Of a DNA stretch of 27,687 nt, positions 1 through 6,082 are shown piece after piece. Where the stretch lies: IMG/VR virus record IMGVR_UViG_3300044997_000467, positions 1 to 27,687 of that record; one strand, written 5' to 3'. Numbering within the stretch: position 1 is the stretch's first letter; the number at the start of each line of letters is the position of its first letter. This DNA comes from a virus. The notes under the pieces were generated by a model. That model was given only the letters and a program-made list of their open reading frames with translations. It had not been told where the DNA came from and did not search any database. The position numbers and the translations under genes are program-made.

Positions 1-181
1 TTGGATCGCGTGTTGGAACGATTCGCTAAACGCCAAGCCGTGCCGGCCGATCGTGATATCGTCGGTTCCGACGGTGAGCGGCGAAGCGGCGATCGCCTCA
101 GTCTCAGAGCCGAGCGAAGCCATAGCCCTCGACCAGCCCAGACCGGTAACCCGACGCGTGCGGACGGTATCCGAGCCGGAA
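1..181. repeat. Left copy of 181-base terminal direct repeat
   Basis: Bases 1-181 match 27507-27687 at 180 of 181 positions; the only difference is C at 128 against T at 27634. Both copies lie in the same reading frame of the major capsid gene, and joining the ends gives one continuous 317-residue protein. This is what an overlapping end of a circular or circularly permuted assembly looks like. A true short terminal repeat inside the capsid gene is less likely, because phage termini usually lie near terminase genes. Confidence 0.95.
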
Positions 182-336
182 CCGGCAACGTCGCCAATTC
201 GGGCGACCAGGCCACCAGCGGCAACGTCGAAACGCTCGGCCAATGCCTGGCGAATCATCCCGGGAAGGTAGCGGTAAGCGTAGCCGATCGACGATTCGGC
301 GTCGGCGGCAAGAAGCGGAGAATTCAAAACGGCCAT
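1..336 (-). CDS. Major capsid protein, N-terminal part (gene wraps through the window ends)
   Basis: This is the 5' part of a gene that continues at 27506 and stops at 26889; the joined product is 317 residues and begins MAVLNSPLLAAD. No detailed fold can be read from it, so the major capsid (HK97-type) call rests on gene order: it follows portal and scaffold, precedes connector and tail genes, and has the usual capsid length. Its start at 336 lacks the poly-G ribosome-binding site used by most genes here. The leader is AT-rich with only GGTG about nine bases upstream. Codon 70 reads AGG (Arg) in this copy and AAG (Lys) in the right-hand copy. An internal ATG at 123 would remove 71 conserved-frame residues and is not the likely start. 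Confidence 0.8.
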   Translation of the reverse strand, partial: MAVLNSPLLAADAESSIGYAYRYLPGMIRQALAERFDVAAGGLVARIGDVAGSGSDTVRTRRVTGLGWSRAMASLGSETEAIAASPLTVGTDDITIGRHGLAFSESFQHAIQ

Positions 337-447
337 AATCGCACCAATTATTTAGGGTTTTGGCGCCGAACCCCGATTAGCCGCCCGGGTAAGCGTGACG
401 CGCCAGCCTATCGGCTAGACTTAGCCGAACACGCCCGGCGCATATTG
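337..447 (-). other. Intergenic leader of the capsid gene with small hairpin
   Basis: The 111 bases between scaffold stop and capsid start are the longest gap inside the head module. On the coding strand there is a perfect TTGACA at 451-446, overlapping the scaffold stop, but the hexamer 17 bases on is TCGGCT, a poor -10. A perfect 7-bp stem with a 4-base loop lies at 411-428 and has no T-run after it, so it is not a classical terminator. A capsid promoter, an RNA-processing site or a leader that raises capsid translation are all possible. Confidence 0.35.
411..428 (-). repeat. Perfect 7-bp inverted repeat upstream of the capsid gene
   Basis: TCGGCTA at 411-417 pairs with TAGCCGA at 422-428 around the loop GACT. 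It lies between scaffold and capsid genes. It has no T-tract on either side, so it may be an RNA-processing or stability hairpin rather than a terminator. Confidence 0.45.
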
Positions 448-1023
448 TCAAGCGCTGGCATGCTGTCGCAAGAATTCGCCGGCTTCCTTTATCTTTCCGG
501 CGCCGAGCAAAGCGGAATGCTCTCGAAGCACGTCGGCGGGCGCTAGGCGGCGGCTATTCGGCGGCTCGGTTGCGTTGGCCGATGTTTGTGGAACGGCCCG
601 CGCCGGCGCCGGCGCGCTCGGAGCGGGCGACGGCGCTGCAACCGGCGAGCCGAACCAAGCCGCAAACGCGGGATCCGCCTTTGCGTTTCCGATCCAGTCG
701 CCGAACGCTGGCGCGTCTTCAATTCCCGCGGTTTCGGCCGAATACAGGACTTCGAGCCGCTTACGCGTCGCGGCGTCGGCAACGCCGGCGCCGGCGAAGA
801 CTTCGGCACGCTCGGCGCTAGTCCGCACGCCGGCAAGCTCAGCGCGCAGCGCCGCGGCTTCGGCGGCCGTCGCGTCGAATTGCGCCGCCTTCGCCGAATA
901 CCGCGTTACTTCTTCGCGAAGCGCTGAGATTTCGGCATCTTTAGCCGACTTGATCGCGGCGACGCGCTCACCAACGATCCGATTTACTTCGTCCTGCGTA
1001 AACGTCTTAGATTCTTCGGACAT
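448..1023 (-). CDS. Putative capsid scaffolding protein
   Basis: A 191-residue, Ala/Glu-rich protein. Residues about 8-75 form a strong amphipathic coiled-coil pattern (TQDEVNRIVGER followed by charged heptads). Residues about 127-158 are a Pro/Ala/Ser-rich flexible linker, and residues 160-191 form a short C-terminal helix. This helical-linker-helix layout, with the position directly before the major capsid gene, is typical of phage scaffolding proteins that direct procapsid assembly and are later lost. The ATG has a ribosome-binding site of five G at 1030-1034. No protease motif is present in the protein. Function is inferred from composition and order, not from a catalytic signature. Confidence 0.75.
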   Translation of the reverse strand: MSEESKTFTQDEVNRIVGERVAAIKSAKDAEISALREEVTRYSAKAAQFDATAAEAAALRAELAGVRTSAERAEVFAGAGVADAATRKRLEVLYSAETAGIEDAPAFGDWIGNAKADPAFAAWFGSPVAAPSPAPSAPAPARAVPQTSANATEPPNSRRLAPADVLREHSALLGAGKIKEAGEFLRQHASA

Positions 1024-1034
1024 TTGGATCCCCC

Positions 1035-1502
1035 TTACAAATAGCGTTTAACGGTTGTTTCGGCCCAGCGCCGCCCGGCGTCGCCGCCCCAAGCTTGCCA
1101 GGCGATCCAGCCCTTCGAATCGATCCCCCAGCCCGGCGCTTGCTTGTCGACCTCATGCCGGGCGAAATACGAAACCATGCGCATAAGCACGGCCAACGAA
1201 ACGCGCCGACCGTTTGCCAGGTCGCGCGCACGCGCTAGCCCGACGGCCGTTAACCCGCGTCGGCTCGGCGGTAGCGTCGCCCGCAATTCAAGCGCTTCGC
1301 GCGCATTCTTACGCACGGCGGCCGGCACGGCGAACGTAAGGCGATCGGCCGCGGATCCGAGCGCCGCGCGAGCCTGGGCGGCCGCTTTTGATCGCGCTTC
1401 GGCTTCGGCTCGCTCATTGCCCGGAGCGTAAAAATACGGCTTACCATCGGTTCCCCAGCGGTACGCCGGCCGTCCCGCGATAAACACGCGCTGAACGGGC
1501 AT
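1035..1502 (-). CDS. Conserved phage head-region protein (GWIAWxxWGGDAGRRWA module)
   Basis: A 155-residue basic protein. The N-terminal 30 residues are aromatic and Gly-rich (YRWGTDGKPYFY), followed by an Ala-rich helix. The C-terminal half carries GLTAVGLARARDLANGR (residues 83-99), a MVSYFARHEVDK stretch (109-120) and a tryptophan-rich end (GWIAW at 131-135, WGGDAGRRWA at 138-147). I recognise this end as recurring in phage proteins near portal or capsid genes, but know no established function. Its ATG overlaps the portal stop (TAATG), so translation is coupled to the portal. It occupies the slot where a prohead protease often sits, yet no serine-protease motif is visible. A minor head or DNA-binding role is inference. 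Confidence 0.6.
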   Translation of the reverse strand: MPVQRVFIAGRPAYRWGTDGKPYFYAPGNERAEAEARSKAAAQARAALGSAADRLTFAVPAAVRKNAREALELRATLPPSRRGLTAVGLARARDLANGRRVSLAVLMRMVSYFARHEVDKQAPGWGIDSKGWIAWQAWGGDAGRRWAETTVKRYL

Positions 1503-3076
1503 TAGCCAAGCGCCCCGATCGCGTCTTCGCTGGGATCCATGCCGCCGACGTCTTCGGGCGAGCCTTCGAGCGCGGCCGCAATTCGGCGAATTTCCGCCGC
1601 GACGTCATCGGGCACGCGCTCGGCCAGATCGTCCAGCGCCAGCGCCGCGGCTTCGACGGCTGGCGACTGCGCGCCGGCTTCGCGCTGCACGCGCGCCAAT
1701 TCGGCCAGCGCATCGCCGCGCGACATTCCGGGATTACGCAACATCATCACGTCCGAGGGTGAAAGAAGCCCATTCTTTAGCGCCCATTCTTGATCCTCGC
1801 GATCGGCGCGTTCTTCCTCCGGACCCTTGCCAATTTCATGGTAGACGATTCCGATTCCGGCCGGATCAATGTTGGCCAAATAGCACGCGTGCCGAATCGT
1901 GAGAAGATCGGCCTTCCGACACAATGGGCCGCGGCGGCGTTGTTCGAGCCGCTTCGTTTCGTTGGTTAGGTGAATCGCGGCGCCCGACATTGGATTAGCG
2001 CCGGCGCGTACGGCGTCCGTTGGGGTGATCCCCATATCGGCGGCAAGCTGGGCCGAATACGCTTGCGCGTAAGACTGCAACGCCGGCAATGTCTGAACCT
2101 CGCCGATTTCAGAAACCGAAGGCTGAACCCCGCTTTCTAACGGCGAATGATAGACAAGATCGCCCGGCTCGGCGTCAAGGGTGAGCGTCGAGATTCCATC
2201 ATCCGTTCCGCGCACCGTCGAGGATAGCGGCCGCGCGTTGAAAATTAGCGCGACCTTGCCGGTAGCGTTCAACGCGGCGCGGTTGCAAGCGCTGTAAAGC
2301 ATCATTGCTTGCAGCGTACCGCGCGCGACGGATCGGCCGCGTTGCCAGTTCCAAAGATCGCCGACGTCCCACGATCGATGAATAGCCCAGGGCAAGAACG
2401 GGCGCCCGGCCGTATCGCGCCAAGGGTACGCGTCGCCGCTCAGCGAATCGACGCCGATCGCGCGATAGGTGATATCCTGGCCGATTCCGCCGCCGCGCTC
2501 GGCCGCAAAAACGCCCCACGACGGCGCCGACGGATCCGACACGTCCCAAACGTCCCAAGCGTAAACGGCCGAGCCCTCAAAGCGCCGAACGCGCAGCCGA
2601 CGCATTACGATCGGCTCGGTTGGATCGTCGGCGGCGTGCGAAGCCCAGAGCCTATGAGCCGGCACGACGTGAAATTTTACGGCGCCCGAAAGCGCGTCCG
2701 GCTCGCAATAGACAGCGCAAGATCCGCAAGCATAAGTCAGGTATTCGCCGTGTTGAAGCCGCGGCCACAAATCTTCGGTAAGCTCGGCGGCTTCGTGCGC
2801 CGACGGGCCGATCAACGTCGGCGCTCGGCCGTAATGTCCAGGCGTCGAAACGGCGTGCCCGATCGCCGCAAGCGCGTTCCTCGCCGTATCGGGCGGCCCC
2901 CAGCGCCTTAGCCGATCGTCGCTAACGTATTGCCGGAAATAGTCTTCCGACGCGGAATCGACGTCTTCCATTGCGATTTGATAGCGCGTTTCCTGCACGC
3001 GTACGCGCTCGCGTTCCCATTCCGGAAAATATTCGATCGCTGGGGGAAGCATCCCGCCTGAGCTATTGTCGATCAT
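1502..3076 (-). CDS. Portal protein
   Basis: A 524-residue protein beginning MIDNSSGGMLPP. It lies directly after the large terminase, before the scaffold and capsid genes, and has normal portal length. The middle is rich in aromatic and beta segments. A helical segment with LAADMGITPTDAV and NPMSGAAIHLTNE (roughly residues 380-420) resembles the long stem helix of portal proteins. The C-terminal tail is acidic and helical. The portal forms the dodecameric ring through which terminase packages DNA and to which the tail attaches. The start at 3076 is preferred over an upstream in-frame start at 3232: it has a five-G ribosome-binding site (3082-3086) and an ATGA overlap with the terminase stop. 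Confidence 0.85.
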   Translation of the reverse strand: MIDNSSGGMLPPAIEYFPEWERERVRVQETRYQIAMEDVDSASEDYFRQYVSDDRLRRWGPPDTARNALAAIGHAVSTPGHYGRAPTLIGPSAHEAAELTEDLWPRLQHGEYLTYACGSCAVYCEPDALSGAVKFHVVPAHRLWASHAADDPTEPIVMRRLRVRRFEGSAVYAWDVWDVSDPSAPSWGVFAAERGGGIGQDITYRAIGVDSLSGDAYPWRDTAGRPFLPWAIHRSWDVGDLWNWQRGRSVARGTLQAMMLYSACNRAALNATGKVALIFNARPLSSTVRGTDDGISTLTLDAEPGDLVYHSPLESGVQPSVSEIGEVQTLPALQSYAQAYSAQLAADMGITPTDAVRAGANPMSGAAIHLTNETKRLEQRRRGPLCRKADLLTIRHACYLANIDPAGIGIVYHEIGKGPEEERADREDQEWALKNGLLSPSDVMMLRNPGMSRGDALAELARVQREAGAQSPAVEAAALALDDLAERVPDDVAAEIRRIAAALEGSPEDVGGMDPSEDAIGALG

Positions 3077-4512
3077 TTGCGCCCCCTTCCGCCGTAGCTT
3101 GCCCGAATACTTAGATCGATGCGTCGCCGTGTTCCGCGTTCGATCGCGTAACGCGCGGCGTCTAGCACGTCTTTGTGGATGTCGCGCGAATCGCCGCGGA
3201 ACGCTTGGATCGCCTTGATCAGCGACGCGCATCGAGGATGGATCATAGCGCGACCGTTGGCAAATGCAGCGTTTATCAAGCCTAGACCATAGTGCACCGA
3301 TCCCGATCCCTTCGTTGGCGTCGCGATCAATTTAGCCGCCGGCGATCCCGACGTTATCCCGCTCTGATACCATAGCTGCGCGCGCAATAGCGCATTCGAT
3401 TTCGATTTCAATTGTCGGCCGTCGCCGGTATCGCGATCGCCGACCCATTGATCGACGCTGCTGTATTCGCAGCCGACGCCGCGCAGCATTTCGAGAATCT
3501 TAGCGGCGTCTTGATCCGGGCTGGAAACCTCGGCGCCGCCAGCTTCGGCAACGAACCAATACCGCGGCGCGTCAGTATCACCGTCGGCGACGGCCACCAA
3601 AACGGCCCATTGCTTGCCGATTACAAGCCCGTGATCGATCCCTACAATTAGTTCGGCGTTGCTCGGCACGTCGCGCCAAGAAAACGGCTTCGTTGCGGAG
3701 TCGCTGAACCCCGTAAGCCAGCGATCGGCGATCACGGGTTCCCAGGCGGCGTGTACGCGCATCGGAACCTCGATCGCCGGCCATGCCTTGATCGCTTCGT
3801 CGATCCTTTCTTGCGAAAGGAACGGCCGCGCGTAGCCCTCCGGCCATGCGTTATTGGGCGTCATTGCGGCGTGATGCTCGGCGAACACGCCGGCGTCGAT
3901 CAATTCGCGCGCCCAGCCTTGATCCGGCATGGAAAGCGTCGGCGTAAAGCTCAACGTGAACGTTCCGCCGTGCCGCAATAGTCGCGGCTGCAATTCGCCA
4001 TAGGTTCGCGCCGGCATTGGTTCGTCGCAATATACGTGATGAACGGTAGCGCCGGCCAGCGTCTTAGGATCCTGGCGATAGGTTCGAAGCGAAATAACCG
4101 AGCCGGCGCCCGGGCCGGAAACAAACCGGATCGCTGGAATCTTCCCGCCGCGGATACCTTCGCCGGGAACGAAGTAAATTCGCGGATCGATCTCGTCTTT
4201 CGGAATGACTTCCCATAGCTTCGACAGAATCGCGCCAGGCGCGGCCATTTGTTCCAGCGATTCCGAAAGCAGGATCACGTTTATCGGCCCGGTAAACCGA
4301 CGCGGACGAAATGGATTTGTACCGCGGATTTCGTGTACCAAATCGGCAACCAAGACGGTTGTCTTTCCGATTTGGTTAGCGGCTCGAACGATCCTATTGA
4401 TCGACGCGTCGGCCAAGAAAGCGCGTTGCCATGCCGACCAGGCGGCGAACCTGAGCGGATCGCGCGTCGCCAATTCGGCTGCGGCGCGGAAAGCCTGAAC
4501 GGCCAGCGTCAA
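3073..4512 (-). CDS. terL: Terminase large subunit
   Basis: A 479-residue packaging motor with both expected domains. The ATPase half has a variant Walker A (AANQIGKT, residues 44-51), Walker B with catalytic acid (VYCDEP, 160-165) and the coupling motif SFTPT (188-192). The nuclease half has an RNase H-like set of acids: GIDHG (Asp293), SVDQWVGDRD (Asp354 and nearby acids) and HKDVLDAARYA (Asp448, Asp451). It cuts concatemeric DNA and drives it through the portal using ATP. Translation starts at TTG 4512, in a TTGA overlap with the small terminase stop. It ends in an ATGA overlap with the portal gene, so all three packaging genes are coupled. Confidence 0.95.
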   Translation of the reverse strand: MTLAVQAFRAAAELATRDPLRFAAWSAWQRAFLADASINRIVRAANQIGKTTVLVADLVHEIRGTNPFRPRRFTGPINVILLSESLEQMAAPGAILSKLWEVIPKDEIDPRIYFVPGEGIRGGKIPAIRFVSGPGAGSVISLRTYRQDPKTLAGATVHHVYCDEPMPARTYGELQPRLLRHGGTFTLSFTPTLSMPDQGWARELIDAGVFAEHHAAMTPNNAWPEGYARPFLSQERIDEAIKAWPAIEVPMRVHAAWEPVIADRWLTGFSDSATKPFSWRDVPSNAELIVGIDHGLVIGKQWAVLVAVADGDTDAPRYWFVAEAGGAEVSSPDQDAAKILEMLRGVGCEYSSVDQWVGDRDTGDGRQLKSKSNALLRAQLWYQSGITSGSPAAKLIATPTKGSGSVHYGLGLINAAFANGRAMIHPRCASLIKAIQAFRGDSRDIHKDVLDAARYAIERGTRRRIDLSIRASYGGRGRK

Positions 4513-5015
4513 GCGACGATCCCGCGGCGTCGGAATACGTCGGCGATTTCGCGGGCGAACGAAGGCGGCACGCTTTCGGCAGCGCCGAGTAGGGCGATCC
4601 TAACCTCGTCCGGCGACAAGCCGCGCGCGTCGCGCTCGCGTTCGAGCGCTGAACGCAATTCCCGGAAGATTTGATCCTGCGTCTCAACCAGCCGCACGCG
4701 TGCGGCGTCGCTGCTCATTTCCGGGATCATCGTTTGCGTTTGATACCAGCGCCATATCCAGAATTCAGCCTCCGAAGCCGTCGCCGGGTTGAACGTCGGA
4801 ACCGGATCGGGATCGGCCGCGGCAACGACGCGCGGCAACGCGACGATCTGAGCGCCGCGCCGCTGAGCGTGCCACCAACGTCGTAGGGTGTCGCGGCTGA
4901 TTCCCGTTTCGCGTTCAGCGGCATGCCAGTTCGGATCGCCGCTTTCCGTCGTGATCGAAGCCGCTAGCAATTCGAGCGCCGCGGCGCGCTCGGCGGCCGG
5001 GTAGCTATGGCGCAT
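4509..5015 (-). CDS. terS: Terminase small subunit
   Basis: A 168-residue protein located just upstream of the large terminase. An N-terminal helix-turn-helix is visible (NWHAAERETGISRDTLRRWW, about residues 30-49), followed by a Pro-rich hinge, a central Trp-rich helix (EFWIWRWYQTQT) and a long charged helical region suited to oligomerisation. Small terminases form rings that recognise the packaging site and feed DNA to the large subunit. The ATG at 5015 is chosen because a five-G ribosome-binding site (5020-5024) precedes it. An in-frame open extension up to 5120 lacks any such site and its composition differs. The identification rests on order and the DNA-binding motif. Confidence 0.85.
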   Translation of the reverse strand: MRHSYPAAERAAALELLAASITTESGDPNWHAAERETGISRDTLRRWWHAQRRGAQIVALPRVVAAADPDPVPTFNPATASEAEFWIWRWYQTQTMIPEMSSDAARVRLVETQDQIFRELRSALERERDARGLSPDEVRIALLGAAESVPPSFAREIADVFRRRGIVA

Positions 5016-5150
5016 GGCTCCCCCTAGGTGCCTTGTAGGGTAGGAATATCGGCCCGGAGCGCGCGCGCAACGGGAGACGAAAAAACTCCGGGTCGTAAAT
5101 CGAATCGGATGCACGGGCAAACCTGCCCTTTAAGCCGCGCGCGCCGGCCG
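5016..5150 (-). other. Intergenic segment between RuvC-like gene and small terminase
   Basis: The 135 bases hold two inverted repeats and no convincing gene. Just after the RuvC stop there is a 5-bp stem (GGGCA 5115-5119, TGCCC 5124-5128, 4-base loop) without a T-tract. Further on, CCCGGAG (5053-5059) and CTCCGGG (5086-5092) form a 7-bp stem with a 26-base loop that includes an A-run. Being next to small terminase, this is a reasonable place for a packaging (cos or pac) site, but that is inference only. Confidence 0.35.
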
Positions 5151-5708
5151 TCAGGGCGCCGCCCAGGCTAGCCAAGCCGCAATCCCGGCCGCTTCCGCGG
5201 CGTGTTCACTCCAATCGGCCGCCGCGGCTAGCGTCCAAGCGCGCCGAGCGAGCGAATACCCGGCAGGCGCGCCTAGGTGCGGCCGGCCGTGCAGGTGATC
5301 GAGCGCAACGCGCTTCGCGCGTGCCGAATCGAGCCGCACGGGCCGCCCGAAGTAAACAGCGCGCCAGGTATCCGGCCGCGGCCGTGCCACCGGCACGCCG
5401 TGCGATTCGACCAGCCCGACAGCAACGCCGGCCGACGTCGCAAGCGCCAGCGGCGCCGGCTTTCCGGCATACCGCCCGACGGCCTCAACGGCGCAAGCCC
5501 TGGCCGTGCCGAGCGGCACGCAAGCAGTCAGCGTCGCGCCGAGCGTCAGCGCTTCGCCGCTTCGAGCCGCTGCGTTAAGCTCAGCGAGCCTCCAGCGATA
5601 GCCGCGACGGCCGCGACGATAGTCGGCAAGCCAAAGTAGATCGCCGTCTTCGCCGAGCAACGCAACGCCGCCGGCCGTTCCGCCGGGATCGATGCCCAAA
5701 TAAGCCAA
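5151..5708 (-). CDS. RuvC-like Holliday junction resolvase
   Basis: A 185-residue protein with the RNase H-fold RuvC signature. LGIDPGG at residues 4-10 gives catalytic Asp7, the second acid is Glu75 in CAVEAVGRY, and the C-terminal SEHAAEAAGIAAW (167-179) occupies the place of the last catalytic acids of RuvC, with Glu172 and possibly His169. Such phage enzymes cleave branched DNA so that concatemers can be packaged. Placement as first gene of the late block, directly before the terminases, fits that role. The start is TTG at 5708, preceded by six G (5712-5717) at short spacing, the same arrangement as the TTG gene at 12747. Specific branch preference cannot be read from sequence. Confidence 0.8.
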   Translation of the reverse strand: MAYLGIDPGGTAGGVALLGEDGDLLWLADYRRGRRGYRWRLAELNAAARSGEALTLGATLTACVPLGTARACAVEAVGRYAGKPAPLALATSAGVAVGLVESHGVPVARPRPDTWRAVYFGRPVRLDSARAKRVALDHLHGRPHLGAPAGYSLARRAWTLAAAADWSEHAAEAAGIAAWLAWAAP

Positions 5709-5766
5709 GATCCCCCCGTGTCCCTTGGCCGCATATGCGCGCCACCACCGGCAAGCAACCGAAGAA

Positions 5767-5780
5767 CATACCGCGGTATG
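5767..5780. repeat. 14-base perfect palindrome CATACCGCGGTATG
   Basis: The two 7-base arms meet without a spacer and each contains the GCGGTAT iteron (one per strand). A zero-spacer palindrome of this kind is suited to binding a dimeric DNA-binding protein. It lies about 60 bases upstream of the RuvC-like start on the coding strand, a position where binding would affect late transcription or replication initiation. Confidence 0.7.
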
Positions 5781-5870
5781 AACAACACCCCAAAAACGAT
5801 CGCGGTATACGAAAAGGCGCGGCTAATCGACCATTACCAGATATACCATCATTACCGGAATCAACATTAG

Positions 5871-5901
5871 ACTATAAGGGAAGAAAAAAAAAACCCGGCA
5901 A
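5871..5901 (-). promoter_or_regulatory. Candidate late promoter (weak)
   Basis: On the minus strand a -10-like TATAGT lies at 5876-5871 (five of six to consensus) with TTGCCG at 5901-5896 as a possible -35. The spacer is 19 bases and consists largely of a T10 tract, which is longer than ideal. It would drive the RuvC-terminase-head operon. AT-rich DNA produces such matches by chance, so this is only a candidate. Confidence 0.25.
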
Positions 5902-6000
5902 ATCGCCCGCCGCAGCCCGAAAACGACGTTCCGCCCGTTTATCGACGCCCTTTTTTTCTTTTTTTCTAGGTTCACAAAAATTTGTTTTGCGAAAAGTTAA

Positions 6001-6015
6001 GCGGTATAGCGGTAT
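6001..6015. repeat. Tandem GCGGTAT iteron pair
   Basis: GCGGTAT occurs at 6001-6007 and again at 6009-6015, an 8-base period. Two further direct copies lie at 5773 and 5802 in the same intergenic region. The same heptamer appears only sporadically elsewhere (for example near 20130). Confidence 0.6.
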
Positions 6016-6021
6016 GGAAGC

Positions 6022-6062
6022 AAAAAGCCGCGACCGTCCAGCGTTTTAGACGATCGCGGCTT
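6022..6062 (-). terminator. Rho-independent terminator after the VirE-family gene
   Basis: Read on the minus strand, AAGCCGCGA (6062-6054) pairs with TCGCGGCTT (6033-6025) as a 9-bp GC-rich stem. It is extended by a 4-bp inner stem (6049-6052 with 6035-6038) after one mismatch, with a 10-base loop, and the descending arm runs into a T5 tract (6026-6022). It begins about 20 bases after the VirE-family stop and closes the minus-strand replication operon. No T-tract exists on the other side, so it acts in one direction. Confidence 0.85.
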
Positions 6063-6082
6063 GTGGTAGCTACCAGGTAGTA

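Larger units (their letters stand above)
5709..6021. other. AT-rich non-coding region with iterons: candidate replication origin or late-gene control region
   Basis: This is the only gene-free stretch above 300 bases. It lies between the replication-block terminator and the first late gene. It contains GCGGTAT at 5773-5779, 5802-5808, 6001-6007 and 6009-6015, an inverted copy at 5768-5774, the 14-base palindrome at 5767-5780, and two CATTACC copies at 5832-5838 and 5850-5856. An A10 tract lies near 5884-5893 and two T7 tracts near 5951-5965. By hand count 42 of the 60 bases 5941-6000 are A or T, strikingly low GC for this genome. Iterons beside an AT-rich unwinding segment next to an initiator-like ATPase is a typical origin layout; operator sites for late transcription are the alternative. 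Confidence 0.5.

Noticed and set aside
446-451. Perfect TTGACA as a capsid promoter -35
   Set aside because: The hexamer 17 bases downstream (TCGGCT) does not resemble a -10 and the TGA part is explained by the scaffold stop codon. Mentioned in the intergenic entry only.
3077-3232. Upstream start for the portal gene inside the terminase gene
   Set aside because: The extension is Arg-rich shadow sequence of the terminase C-terminus; the ATGA overlap and poly-G site at 3076 mark the real start.
5016-5120. N-terminal extension of the small terminase
   Set aside because: The frame stays open upstream, but a five-G ribosome-binding site and ATG at 5015 fit every neighbour, and the extension has no initiation signal.
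5735-6049. Plus-strand open frame of about 104 codons across the iteron region
   Set aside because: It has no ribosome-binding site, it is full of codons rare elsewhere (ATA, AAA, TTA, AGA), and it runs through the A10/T7 tracts and the terminator. It is best seen as non-coding.
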